A stretch of 64,000 nucleotides of DNA, from NCBI RefSeq assembly GCF_014207135.1, contig NZ_JACHCC010000009.1:62001-126000 (forward strand), written 5' to 3'. Both the position numbers and the translations under genes were made by a program. The DNA comes from Pedobacter cryoconitis. Lineage in GTDB: Bacteria > Bacteroidota > Bacteroidia > Sphingobacteriales > Sphingobacteriaceae. Within the stretch, counting starts at the first letter, position 1; the number at the start of each line of letters is the position of its first letter. The notes under the pieces were generated by a model. That model was not told the origin of the DNA. It searched no databases and worked only from the letters and a program-made list of their open reading frames with translations. This document shows, one piece after another, positions 1 through 8,126 of the stretch.

Positions 1-678
1 GACTGGAAAACAAACATTTTACATAACATATCGATTAAATTAGAAAAGGGTAAAAAGATTGCCTTAATAGGAAAAACCGGTGGAGGAAAAAGTACACTAC
101 TAGCTTTATTAAGAGGCCTGTATCATCCACGTGACGGAGTACACATGAAAATTAATACCATTCAATTATACGATTGTCTGGAAATGATTAATAACGATTG
201 TACGCTGATACCCCAGGAGCCAGAAATATTTGAGAATACTTTATTATACAATTTAACTTTCGGATTACAATATACCGCAGAAGAGGTATCTATAGCATGT
301 GCTACTTCACATTTTTCGGAAGTTATTGATCAGTTACCCTTAGGATTAGACACTGTTATAACTGAAAACGGTTCAAACTTTTCAGGGGGTCAGAGACAAA
401 GACTAGCACTAGCCAGAGGAATTCTTTCCGCCAGGAATTCCAAAATTGTTTTAATCGATGAACCAACAAGTAGTGTTGATCAGGCATTGACAAAACATAT
501 ATACAATCAATTGTTTTTTCATTTCAAAGAAAAAGCACTCATTGTCGCTCTGCATAATTTGGATATCCTTCCTTTATTTGATTATATCTATGTAATCGAG
601 CAGGGAAAGATTGTTGAAGAAGGAGAGTTTGATCAGTTAATAAAAGCTGACGGTAAACTTAAAGTGACAATGAATTAG
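1..678 (+). CDS. ABC transporter, ATP-binding C-terminal part (5' truncated by window edge)
   Basis: The reading frame is open from base 1, so the gene begins upstream of the window. What is visible is a complete nucleotide-binding domain: Walker A GKTGGGKST (bases 70-96), a Q-loop in LIPQEPEIFENTL, the signature SGGQRQRLALARG, Walker B IVLIDEPTSSVD and an H-loop His in VALHN. This is the layout of the ATPase half of fused membrane-ATPase exporters of the ABCB or peptide/bacteriocin type, but the membrane or peptidase part is not visible. It is followed at 61 bp by a glycosyltransferase-like gene and then sulfotransferase and NRPS genes on the same strand, so it may export their product (inference). 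The DNA is AT-rich like the rest of this block. Confidence 0.9.
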   Translation, partial: DWKTNILHNISIKLEKGKKIALIGKTGGGKSTLLALLRGLYHPRDGVHMKINTIQLYDCLEMINNDCTLIPQEPEIFENTLLYNLTFGLQYTAEEVSIACATSHFSEVIDQLPLGLDTVITENGSNFSGGQRQRLALARGILSARNSKIVLIDEPTSSVDQALTKHIYNQLFFHFKEKALIVALHNLDILPLFDYIYVIEQGKIVEEGEFDQLIKADGKLKVTMN

Positions 679-739
679 TTGTATTATTTTCACAAAAAAA
701 TCACACGATAATAGCTCAATTCAGCCTTTAATTTAATTC

Positions 740-2020
740 ATGAAGATGCATAAAATATGTTTCATATACTGTTATTTTGGCCCTTTACCATGGTATTTTA
801 AATATTTCCTCCATTCATGTAAATATAACAGTACTGTTAATTTCATCTTATTTACAGATGCTGAAATCTCAGAAGAACTACCGCCTAATTTTAAAGTTGT
901 CAGCATAACTTTAAAAGACTTAAGGCAGTTAATTGATCATAAAATACAGATAAAAACAAACTTTACTGATGCCTATAAGTTATGCGATTTTAAGCCCGTA
1001 TATGGAGATATATTTTCGGATTATTTAAATGGATATGATTTTTGGGGTCATGGGGATATAGATTTAATTTTTGGTGATATCCGTTCGTTTTTTACTCCTC
1101 AGATTTTGAATGAAAATGACGTAATATGTGTAAGAAGAGAATATGTTACCGGATTTCTTACAGTATATAAAAATAATGAAACGATTAATAGACTATACAG
1201 AGAAAGTCGTGATTATCGAAAAATACTTGAAGATGCTGAACATTATTGTTTTGATGAGTGCGGCAGTACTTTTTACGAACTAATGTGTGGTAAATCTATA
1301 TTTGAAACAAGCGCCCAAATTGAGAGTATGACTCATATTGTAAAGAAATTTGAGAACGCGGGAAAAATAAAAGCGCACTTTGAAATGTGTTGTGTCGAAG
1401 ATTTACCAGGAAAGATGGAATGGATTGATGGTAAACTCTTTTTCACAAAAACAAGTGGTCTGAATTCAACTAAGATTGACTGGAATAATGGGAGTCTGCA
1501 TAATGAGAGAAAAGAAGTTATTCTGTATCACTTAATCAAGTTTAAAAAACTTAAGTATTTCTATATTCCGAAGTGGAAGGAGATCCCGAAAAAATTTTTT
1601 ATTCATAAAAGATCATTTTCAACTTTTCATTATAGTTCGGTAATAGGCCGATTAAGTAACTTTTTGTTAGATAAACGTTCAGATTTTGGAGTTGAAATGG
1701 AATTCATGTCGAAATGGCTCCCGGCAGTATTCCGCACCGGAAACCAGAAAAGGAAAAACGCAATACATAAATATAGACTGGAAGATACCGAAGATGATGA
1801 ATTCATAACAGTTGAATTCAATAACAGAGGTGTGTTTTGCGAAATGGGAAATGCACAATCGGTTGGACGTAAAAGTCGATGCTACTGTATTAGCGCAAGC
1901 AAGTACATTTCACTTATCTATAGAATTGAAATAGAATTCCAGGATGTTCATACGGTTATATGTAGAGAACCATCTCAAACAAGCCCATCCTGGCCTCAGA
2001 TATTTTTGTTTGAGCACTAA
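740..2020 (+). CDS. DUF6625-like putative glycosyltransferase
   Basis: A 426-residue cytosolic protein without signal peptide. The N-terminal ~300 residues carry features I associate with the DUF6625 family of glycosyltransferase-like proteins: an opening KICFIYCYFGPLPWYFKYF, a conserved YKLCDFKPVYGDIF stretch, and YDFWGHGDIDLIFGD around residues 100-112, where G-D106-I-D108 looks like a metal and nucleotide-sugar binding DxD motif. The last ~120 residues are charged and unassigned, making it longer than I expect for the family. It sits 61 bp after the ABC transporter gene and 36 bp before the sulfotransferase gene. A role in sugar transfer to a secreted metabolite or glycan is inference; acceptor and donor are unknown. 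Confidence 0.65.
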   Translation: MKMHKICFIYCYFGPLPWYFKYFLHSCKYNSTVNFILFTDAEISEELPPNFKVVSITLKDLRQLIDHKIQIKTNFTDAYKLCDFKPVYGDIFSDYLNGYDFWGHGDIDLIFGDIRSFFTPQILNENDVICVRREYVTGFLTVYKNNETINRLYRESRDYRKILEDAEHYCFDECGSTFYELMCGKSIFETSAQIESMTHIVKKFENAGKIKAHFEMCCVEDLPGKMEWIDGKLFFTKTSGLNSTKIDWNNGSLHNERKEVILYHLIKFKKLKYFYIPKWKEIPKKFFIHKRSFSTFHYSSVIGRLSNFLLDKRSDFGVEMEFMSKWLPAVFRTGNQKRKNAIHKYRLEDTEDDEFITVEFNNRGVFCEMGNAQSVGRKSRCYCISASKYISLIYRIEIEFQDVHTVICREPSQTSPSWPQIFLFEH

Positions 2021-2056
2021 GAATAATTAAATGAATAAGATAAAATTTATTACATA

Positions 2057-2893
2057 ATGAGTTTGGAAAATGTAAAAAAAAAGCAACGGTTTGTGGTTTT
2101 GGCAACAGCTAGAACAGGTTCAAATTTATTAATGTCCCTATTGAATTCTTATGGAGATATTAAGATGCATGGTGAATTATTTAATATAGATAATCTGCCT
2201 CAGGAAACTCTGGATGATGTGTTAAATGATCCTATTATTTTCCTGAAAAAAAAACTGGATGAATCTGCTCAGTCTAAACATCAGGCTATCGGATTTAAGA
2301 TGTTTTACGATCACCTAAGCTTCGATTATTTTGATAAAATGGTTTCGTCAGCTTCAATATCAAAAAGGCTGGTTGACAAATATGATGACTTTGATAGTTT
2401 TATACGAAATAATTATTCGATCAGTCAACTGAATACTAAATTTAAAAGTTTATGGAATTATCTGTCCAGTGACACTGATCTGAAAATTATTCACTTAAAA
2501 AGAAGAAACAAGCTGGATACGCTGATATCTCTTAAAACTGCTTACACGACAAGCGAATGGACACATTGGATGCCCAAAACCGGGAACAACCTAACACCAT
2601 TGCATTTTGATTACGATGAATGTTATAATTATTTCTCTGCTATTGAACGGTACGAGCTGACGAATGATTTTACTTTTCGAAATCACTCTAAACTGGATAT
2701 ATGTTATGAAGACCTGATTTTGGATAAACAGGAATGTACAAATAAAGTTTGCGACTTTCTGGAATTGCCACACAAAACAGTAAAGACATTATTGAAAAAA
2801 CAGATTACTTATCAGCCTTCCGAAATTGTTGATAATTATGATGATCTAAAAGAAGCCTTCCGAAATACTTCATGGAGTACGTTTTTTGTATAA
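2057..2893 (+). CDS. Sulfotransferase (Stf0-like family)
   Basis: A 278-residue soluble protein predicted to transfer sulfate from PAPS. The 5'-phosphosulfate-binding loop is RFVVLATARTGSNLL near residues 12-25 (family pattern T-x-R-[ST]-G-[ST]-x-L). A second PAPS element is visible as IIHLKRRNKLDTLISLKTAYTT near residues 143-165, and a late CYEDLILD motif is typical of Stf0/sulfotransferase folds. The next gene starts about 12 bp downstream, so the two are probably co-transcribed. Together with the adjacent glycosyltransferase-like and NRPS genes it suggests a sulfated product (inference); the substrate cannot be read from sequence. Confidence 0.85.
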   Translation: MSLENVKKKQRFVVLATARTGSNLLMSLLNSYGDIKMHGELFNIDNLPQETLDDVLNDPIIFLKKKLDESAQSKHQAIGFKMFYDHLSFDYFDKMVSSASISKRLVDKYDDFDSFIRNNYSISQLNTKFKSLWNYLSSDTDLKIIHLKRRNKLDTLISLKTAYTTSEWTHWMPKTGNNLTPLHFDYDECYNYFSAIERYELTNDFTFRNHSKLDICYEDLILDKQECTNKVCDFLELPHKTVKTLLKKQITYQPSEIVDNYDDLKEAFRNTSWSTFFV

Positions 2894-2905
2894 AATCATT
2901 TGACT

Positions 2906-4060
2906 ATGTATAGCATAAATCATCTAAAAACTGTAAGAAAAATATTTAATATTTTTTTCTTTGTTAGCATCACAACTTCTGTATTTGCGCAATCAAGACA
3001 AATAAAACCTAATATGTCTCCGGACCATTGGGAATATAATTCGACCAATACCGAATTTGTAGAACATAATGGTGTTATAAGTTTGCATATCAAGTCCCTC
3101 GGTAAACCGGCTCTGTATAAAGACCAAAAATTTCTAAACGGAACAATTGAATACGACATTGACCCTCAGGATGATCTTCTAAATGGCATCTATTTCAGAG
3201 CAGCTGATGTCGAAAATGCCGAATATTTTTATCTGAGACCCGATAAAGCCTCCATACCTAATTCGATCGAAGCAATACAATATGCTCCGACAATTAAAGG
3301 ATTGACCTACTGGACATTGTTACCCCATTACCAAAGTGCTGCCAACTTTAAAAGGAACACGTGGAATCATATCAAACTGGTTGTTTCTGGCGATCAGATG
3401 CTTGTATATGTAAACGATATGAATAAGCCATCACTTGTCATACCTAAACTGGAGGGTAATTTTGGTGCCGGTTTTATCGCATTTAACGGAACAGGATATA
3501 TATCCAATATCATTATAAAGCCAAACATTACAGAGGGCCTTTCTCCAGTGGCTGGCCTTGACCTGACTTTAAATGATCCACGTTTTTTGCGAAACTGGAA
3601 ATATACTGATCCTGTAAATCTTCAGAAAGGTAGGGAACCCATCTCCTCAGAAATTCCAAAAGAAGATGTCTCCTGGAAATCAATCACAGCTGAGAATTGC
3701 GGCCTGATCAATTTTAGCCGTTTATATAACCGCAGCCAGAACAGAAGAATGATATGGTTAAAAGTAACACTCCTATCTCCGGTTGACCAGATACGTTTTC
3801 TTAATGTTGGATTTAGTGACGAGATATGGGGTTTTGTTAATGATGAAATTGCCTTCTCAGATAAGAATATTTATTTCGAACCAGTGAAAAAGGATCCGGA
3901 AGGAAGGGTATCTATTCAAAACGGAAAATATAGATTACCGCTTAAAACAGGTGAAAACAAACTGGTAATAGCGCTGGCAAATAATTATTTTGGATGGGGA
4001 CTTATTGCCCGCTTAGACTCAATGGAAGGAATTCAAATTGTCGAACAAGAAAAACCATAA
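2906..4060 (+). CDS. Secreted LamG-like two-domain protein
   Basis: A 384-residue exported protein with signal peptide (KTVRKIFNIFFFVSITTSVFAQ). I place the start at the ATG at 2906; the frame also extends to a TTG at 2900. Residues ~35-205 have the character of a concanavalin/LamG or DUF1080-type jelly roll: FLNGTIEYDI, GIYFRAAD, YFYLRPD, VYVNDMNKPSLVIPKL, GAGFIAFNGTGYISNIII. Residues ~220-384 look like a second beta-sandwich (NVGFSDEIWGFVNDE, RLPLKTGENKLVIAL) of the carbohydrate-binding type. No catalytic residues were identified. It lies between the sulfotransferase gene and a shorter LamG paralogue 3 bp downstream. A periplasmic or surface glycan-binding role is inference. Confidence 0.7.
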   Translation: MYSINHLKTVRKIFNIFFFVSITTSVFAQSRQIKPNMSPDHWEYNSTNTEFVEHNGVISLHIKSLGKPALYKDQKFLNGTIEYDIDPQDDLLNGIYFRAADVENAEYFYLRPDKASIPNSIEAIQYAPTIKGLTYWTLLPHYQSAANFKRNTWNHIKLVVSGDQMLVYVNDMNKPSLVIPKLEGNFGAGFIAFNGTGYISNIIIKPNITEGLSPVAGLDLTLNDPRFLRNWKYTDPVNLQKGREPISSEIPKEDVSWKSITAENCGLINFSRLYNRSQNRRMIWLKVTLLSPVDQIRFLNVGFSDEIWGFVNDEIAFSDKNIYFEPVKKDPEGRVSIQNGKYRLPLKTGENKLVIALANNYFGWGLIARLDSMEGIQIVEQEKP

Positions 4061-4063
4061 AAA

Positions 4064-4726
4064 ATGTCGAAACTAAAATATTCCGCAGTATTAATTGCAA
4101 CTATTCTGATTTTCAAAATAAGCCAGGCAAGCTGCCAATCGGGAACAATCAGTATCCCAGTTACAAGTATCAATGAAAAAGATTGGATTTTACCAAAATC
4201 TGATTCTGCAGGGTATGTTATAGGAAAGTATTTAGGTATCCCGGCCCTGATGCTGACAAATAAATTTGACAATTACAAATCGGCCCGAATTGCCTATCTG
4301 CGTAACATGAAGTTTTATAATGGTACAATTGAAGCAGATTTCGCCACACCGCTGGGAAAAGGCAGTTTCGTCGGAATTGCTTTCCGGATCAAAGATGAAA
4401 ACAATTACGAGACTTTGTATTTCAGGCCGGGGGCTTCAGGCACCGTCAATGCCGTTCAATATATGCCTAAAACAGGTACAGATTTCGATTGGTGGCATTA
4501 CGAAAGTGAAAGCTATCAGGCCTTAGCGACACTGCCACTGAAAGGCTGGTTCCACATCAAAGCAATAATACATAACAATACTTTGACCGTTTATGTTGAC
4601 AATAACAATACTCCTGTTTTGAAATATACTTCTTTAAACCAAGCGTTAACAACAGGCTCAGTGGGATTCTGGTTAGGCAATTGCTTAAGCGGAGCGTATA
4701 AAAATCTGGTGATTACAAAAGATTAG
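4064..4726 (+). CDS. Secreted LamG-like single-domain protein
   Basis: A 220-residue protein with an N-terminal signal peptide (LIATILIFKISQASCQ). The mature part is one LamG/DUF1080-like jelly roll with the same signposts as the upstream gene: MKFYNGTIEADF, GSFVGIAFRIKD, ETLYFRPG, GWFHIKAIIHNNTLTVYVDNN, TGSVGFWLGNCLSGAYKNLVI. It resembles, by eye, the protein at 59369-60067 even more closely (FYNGTIE/FSNGTIE, GSFVGIAF/GSFLGIAF, VGFWLGN/LGLWVGN). The start is 3 bp after the preceding stop, which implies co-translation. The NRPS gene follows at 34 bp. No enzyme residues were seen; a binding or structural role is more likely than catalysis (inference). Confidence 0.7.
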   Translation: MSKLKYSAVLIATILIFKISQASCQSGTISIPVTSINEKDWILPKSDSAGYVIGKYLGIPALMLTNKFDNYKSARIAYLRNMKFYNGTIEADFATPLGKGSFVGIAFRIKDENNYETLYFRPGASGTVNAVQYMPKTGTDFDWWHYESESYQALATLPLKGWFHIKAIIHNNTLTVYVDNNNTPVLKYTSLNQALTTGSVGFWLGNCLSGAYKNLVITKD

Positions 4727-4760
4727 CGATTCTATCGCTCATAAATCTAAGCCTTCAACA

Positions 4761-7700
4761 ATGCACAATTCGCTTAATAACACTAATTCCAATGACGACA
4801 TATTTTCAAAACTGCAATCCATGACAGTCCTTGATATGTTTGTATCGCAAGCAAATAAGACACCGAATTCCCAGGCTGCCCGTTATAAAAACGACACACT
4901 TACCTATCATCAGCTTCATAGCATGAGTGATGATTTAGCCAGGCAATTAAAATCTTCAGGTGTGGGAAGAAATGATATAGTACCATTTTTTCTGGACTAT
5001 AGTGTTATTATACCAGTAGCCGTTTTAGGCATTTTGAAAGCGGGGGCTGCGTTTTTACCATTAGATCCAGAATTCCCAGAGGAAAGAATAAAATACATGC
5101 TCGACGATTGTCAGTGCAAAATCGTAGTCAGTGACTTAGTAAATGAAGAACGCATAACTTCAATAGGTCATCAAACCTTAAACATCAACTCAGGGCCCAA
5201 ACCTACTGAAGCACACGAAACCACTCCGGAACTTACATTTACCCATCCCTCAGATTTATGCTACGTCATCTATACCTCGGGATCTACTGGTAAACCTAAG
5301 GGTGTAATGATCCAGCATAGTGCACTCATGGCCTATCTCCTTGACGTCTATGAAAGATTCCAACTAAGTGCTTGCGCTTCTTACGCTATACTAGGTACCT
5401 TATCTGCAGATGCCGGTTATACTGCTTTTTTTAGCGCCCTGTGTTTTGGCAAACATCTGGATATAGTTAATTTAAAATCCCACTCAAGTTTTGACTCATT
5501 AAAAGAACATCTCGAAACCTATCCGGTAGATTGTTATAAAACGACTCCTTCCATAGCTAATTTATTCGGAGAATACGCTGATGCACGTGCCATTCTCCCA
5601 AAAAAAAGAATGATTTTAGGCGGCGAAGCTTGTTCTCATGATCTTGCCGTTACGATTCGCAGTTTACTATCAGAAGAGTGCCTCTTTTTTAACCATTACG
5701 GCCCAACGGAAACAACAATAGGAATTATAACCTATGAGTTCCCAACGGATATCAATGAAATTCCTGATCCTGTTCCACTAGGTATCCCCCTGCCACATGT
5801 TATTATCGCATTGAGTAATGAAAAACTGCAACCCTCAGCCATTGGCGAATCAGGCGAAATATTGGTGGCCGGGCCACTCCTTAGCAGCGGATATTTAAAT
5901 AATACAACTGCGACAACAGAAAAGTTTATAAAAGCAGATTTTAATTGCAATGATCAACGGTTTTACCGAACAGGTGATATTGGAATGATGGAGGAAGATA
6001 ATCTTATTTTTTATCTGGGCAGGAATGACGATCAGGTAAAGATTAATGGCAATCGTGTAGAACTAAAAGAGATTAAAAAAGTCATCAAGTTGTCTGGTAT
6101 GACAAAGGACTCCTTTGTGACCACCTTTGATAACAATCAAGGCAATCAGGCTTTAGTCAGCTACATCATACCCCAGGAAACATACAATCCGAAAATTCTT
6201 ATGAATTTGCTCAAAAGACAGCTTCCAGGATATATGGTTCCAGGCCACATTATTGTTATTGACAAGTTGCCACTGACCGTAAATAACAAAATCGACAAAA
6301 GAAAACTGCCAAATCCATATGAAGAAATAGAAAAGACAGACAAAACATTGCTGTTTTCACAGGATGAAACATTTGTCTTTTTACATGATCTCTGGAGTAA
6401 TTTATTGACTAATAATGGGAATATTGATCCTAATGCCCAGTTTTTTGATTTGGGTGGCAATTCATTTTCACTGATAAAACTTGCATTTAAAATAAATTCA
6501 AAATACGGACTGGCAATAACGCCAACAGACCTGTTTAATCATCCTACTATAAACGACTTATATCAGTTAATCAAATCTTTCAAACGCTCAGCTTCACAAA
6601 AACAGGTTCCTGATTTAGAAAACTTTGATTCCAGTGAAGCAACCCTTGGACAGAAAAACCTCTTTATTAGGAATAAGCTTAATCCTTCGGATCCTTTCCC
6701 TAATTCTACTATTACTTTTAAAATAACCGGAGGCATCGATATTGATCAATTACGCCTTGCAGCCTTAAATACTATTTCAAGACACGAGGGACTTTACACA
6801 TCTTATATTTTCAAAAAAGGAAAGCTGTTTAAAAATAAAAATCATGTGGAAGATATTTCGGTTATTCAAGTAAAAGGTCAGGACATAAACATAGTTAAGG
6901 CAGAAATAACGAAATCCTTTAAACTTGGCGAAGCACCCTTAGTGCGTTTATTTATTATCGAAACTGAAGATCAAAATAAGTATTTACATATCGATATGCC
7001 TCATATTAATTCAGATGGCCATACTTTGCAAATTTTGATTAGAAATCTTGTTGATAATTACAATGAGGAAAATACTAACAAAACAGTTCACCAGTTTACG
7101 GAATTTCAAAAGGAATTCTTTATATATCAACATTCAGAAAAATTTGAAATCGACAGATTTTTTTGGCAAAATCAGATAACACTATACAAACCGCTCCTCT
7201 ATTTCAAGAAAAAATTCTCCAATATTGATCATACGGAAATTGGGGGGCTTTCCCATATCAAATATCTTCCAGAAACTACTTTAAAAAAAATTCATGGATT
7301 TCTGCAAGGAAAAAACATGTCAAGATTTCAGTTCTTTTTTATCTCCTACGCAATTTTTATAAGCGGATTTACAACTGTCGAAGACATACCGATCATGCTA
7401 CCGGTAGCCAACCGCAATCACGACGGATTCGATGAAATAATTGGCTTCTTATCCAACGTTATACTCGTGAATTATGAGATAAACAAACATATGAGCATAA
7501 AATTGATTTTTGAAAAGTGTAAGGCCCGGTTATTAGAAGTTCTGCAACACCAAAAATTCCCCTATGAAGAAGTGTTAAAACTTTATAAAGAAAAAAATGT
7601 AACAACATCCAACCAACCTTCATTATATTTTGGTTATCATCAAATCGTTCCTGCCTTTAAATTGGGCGATGCTGAGTTAACCTATCATCTGCCACAATGG

Positions 7701-7901
7701 GACAGAGAAAATCTTCCTTTATCAATAGCCGTTTATGATACTAAACAGAGTATTTGTTTACGGATATCATCCAGGGCTCAAATCTATGACAGACCTCAAC
7801 TTGCAAAAATTGCAAATGATTATTTTTCATTCGTAGATACTATTTTAAGCGTTAATGAAGAGGAACCGGTAAAAAATCTCTTTCAGAATCTGGAGGTGTA
7901 A
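4761..7901 (+). CDS. Single-module nonribosomal peptide synthetase, A-T-C
   Basis: A 1046-residue NRPS. Adenylation domain, residues ~20-525: VIYTSGSTGKPKG (core A3), FNHYGPTETTIG (A5), FYRTGDIG (A7), GRNDDQVKINGNRVEL (A8) and LTVNNKIDKRKL (A10, Lys510). Carrier domain: DLGGNSFSL with the pantetheine Ser568. Condensation domain, residues ~630-1046: PHINSDG (His748, Asp752), where the usual first His of HHxxxDG is Pro. By-eye alignment to GrsA gives a specificity code D217 A218 T221 K260 I285 G287 H312 I320 G321 K510, two conservative changes away from the aspartate code. There is no starter C domain, epimerase or thioesterase, so the C domain must pass the aminoacyl chain to a partner carrier protein or free amine. 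It ends the left-hand operon. Confidence 0.93.
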   Translation: MHNSLNNTNSNDDIFSKLQSMTVLDMFVSQANKTPNSQAARYKNDTLTYHQLHSMSDDLARQLKSSGVGRNDIVPFFLDYSVIIPVAVLGILKAGAAFLPLDPEFPEERIKYMLDDCQCKIVVSDLVNEERITSIGHQTLNINSGPKPTEAHETTPELTFTHPSDLCYVIYTSGSTGKPKGVMIQHSALMAYLLDVYERFQLSACASYAILGTLSADAGYTAFFSALCFGKHLDIVNLKSHSSFDSLKEHLETYPVDCYKTTPSIANLFGEYADARAILPKKRMILGGEACSHDLAVTIRSLLSEECLFFNHYGPTETTIGIITYEFPTDINEIPDPVPLGIPLPHVIIALSNEKLQPSAIGESGEILVAGPLLSSGYLNNTTATTEKFIKADFNCNDQRFYRTGDIGMMEEDNLIFYLGRNDDQVKINGNRVELKEIKKVIKLSGMTKDSFVTTFDNNQGNQALVSYIIPQETYNPKILMNLLKRQLPGYMVPGHIIVIDKLPLTVNNKIDKRKLPNPYEEIEKTDKTLLFSQDETFVFLHDLWSNLLTNNGNIDPNAQFFDLGGNSFSLIKLAFKINSKYGLAITPTDLFNHPTINDLYQLIKSFKRSASQKQVPDLENFDSSEATLGQKNLFIRNKLNPSDPFPNSTITFKITGGIDIDQLRLAALNTISRHEGLYTSYIFKKGKLFKNKNHVEDISVIQVKGQDINIVKAEITKSFKLGEAPLVRLFIIETEDQNKYLHIDMPHINSDGHTLQILIRNLVDNYNEENTNKTVHQFTEFQKEFFIYQHSEKFEIDRFFWQNQITLYKPLLYFKKKFSNIDHTEIGGLSHIKYLPETTLKKIHGFLQGKNMSRFQFFFISYAIFISGFTTVEDIPIMLPVANRNHDGFDEIIGFLSNVILVNYEINKHMSIKLIFEKCKARLLEVLQHQKFPYEEVLKLYKEKNVTTSNQPSLYFGYHQIVPAFKLGDAELTYHLPQWDRENLPLSIAVYDTKQSICLRISSRAQIYDRPQLAKIANDYFSFVDTILSVNEEEPVKNLFQNLEV

Positions 7902-7990
7902 GTTAAAGCATATCCCCAAATATTTCATCAGAATGGAATAACTTCTCAACACTGATATAAGGAAACTAGTGTGTTACCTCTTCCACCCTT

Positions 7991-8022
7991 TTTGAATTTA
8001 GCCAAACTATTGTGTAATTTTG
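7991..8022 (+). promoter_or_regulatory. Promoter of ahcY, Bacteroidota type
   Basis: TTTG at 7991-7994 and TAATTTTG at 8015-8022 are separated by 20 bases, matching the Bacteroidota sigma-A consensus TTTG-N19-21-TAnnTTTG. Transcription would start near 8029, giving a 5' leader of roughly 98 bases before the ahcY ATG at 8127. The rest of the 225-base gap 7902-8126 shows no gene. Confidence 0.75.
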
Positions 8023-8126
8023 CAGATGAAAAAGTAAGGAGTTTTATAAAAGGTTGGCAAATAGTGGACAACACAAAACTCAAAACAACTTAATTAACTA
8101 CAAATCAATTACTTAATAAAATAAAT

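Noticed and set aside
8029..8126. S-adenosylhomocysteine or SAM riboswitch in the ahcY leader
   Set aside because: The ~98-base leader is AT-rich and shows no paired helices or conserved riboswitch core.
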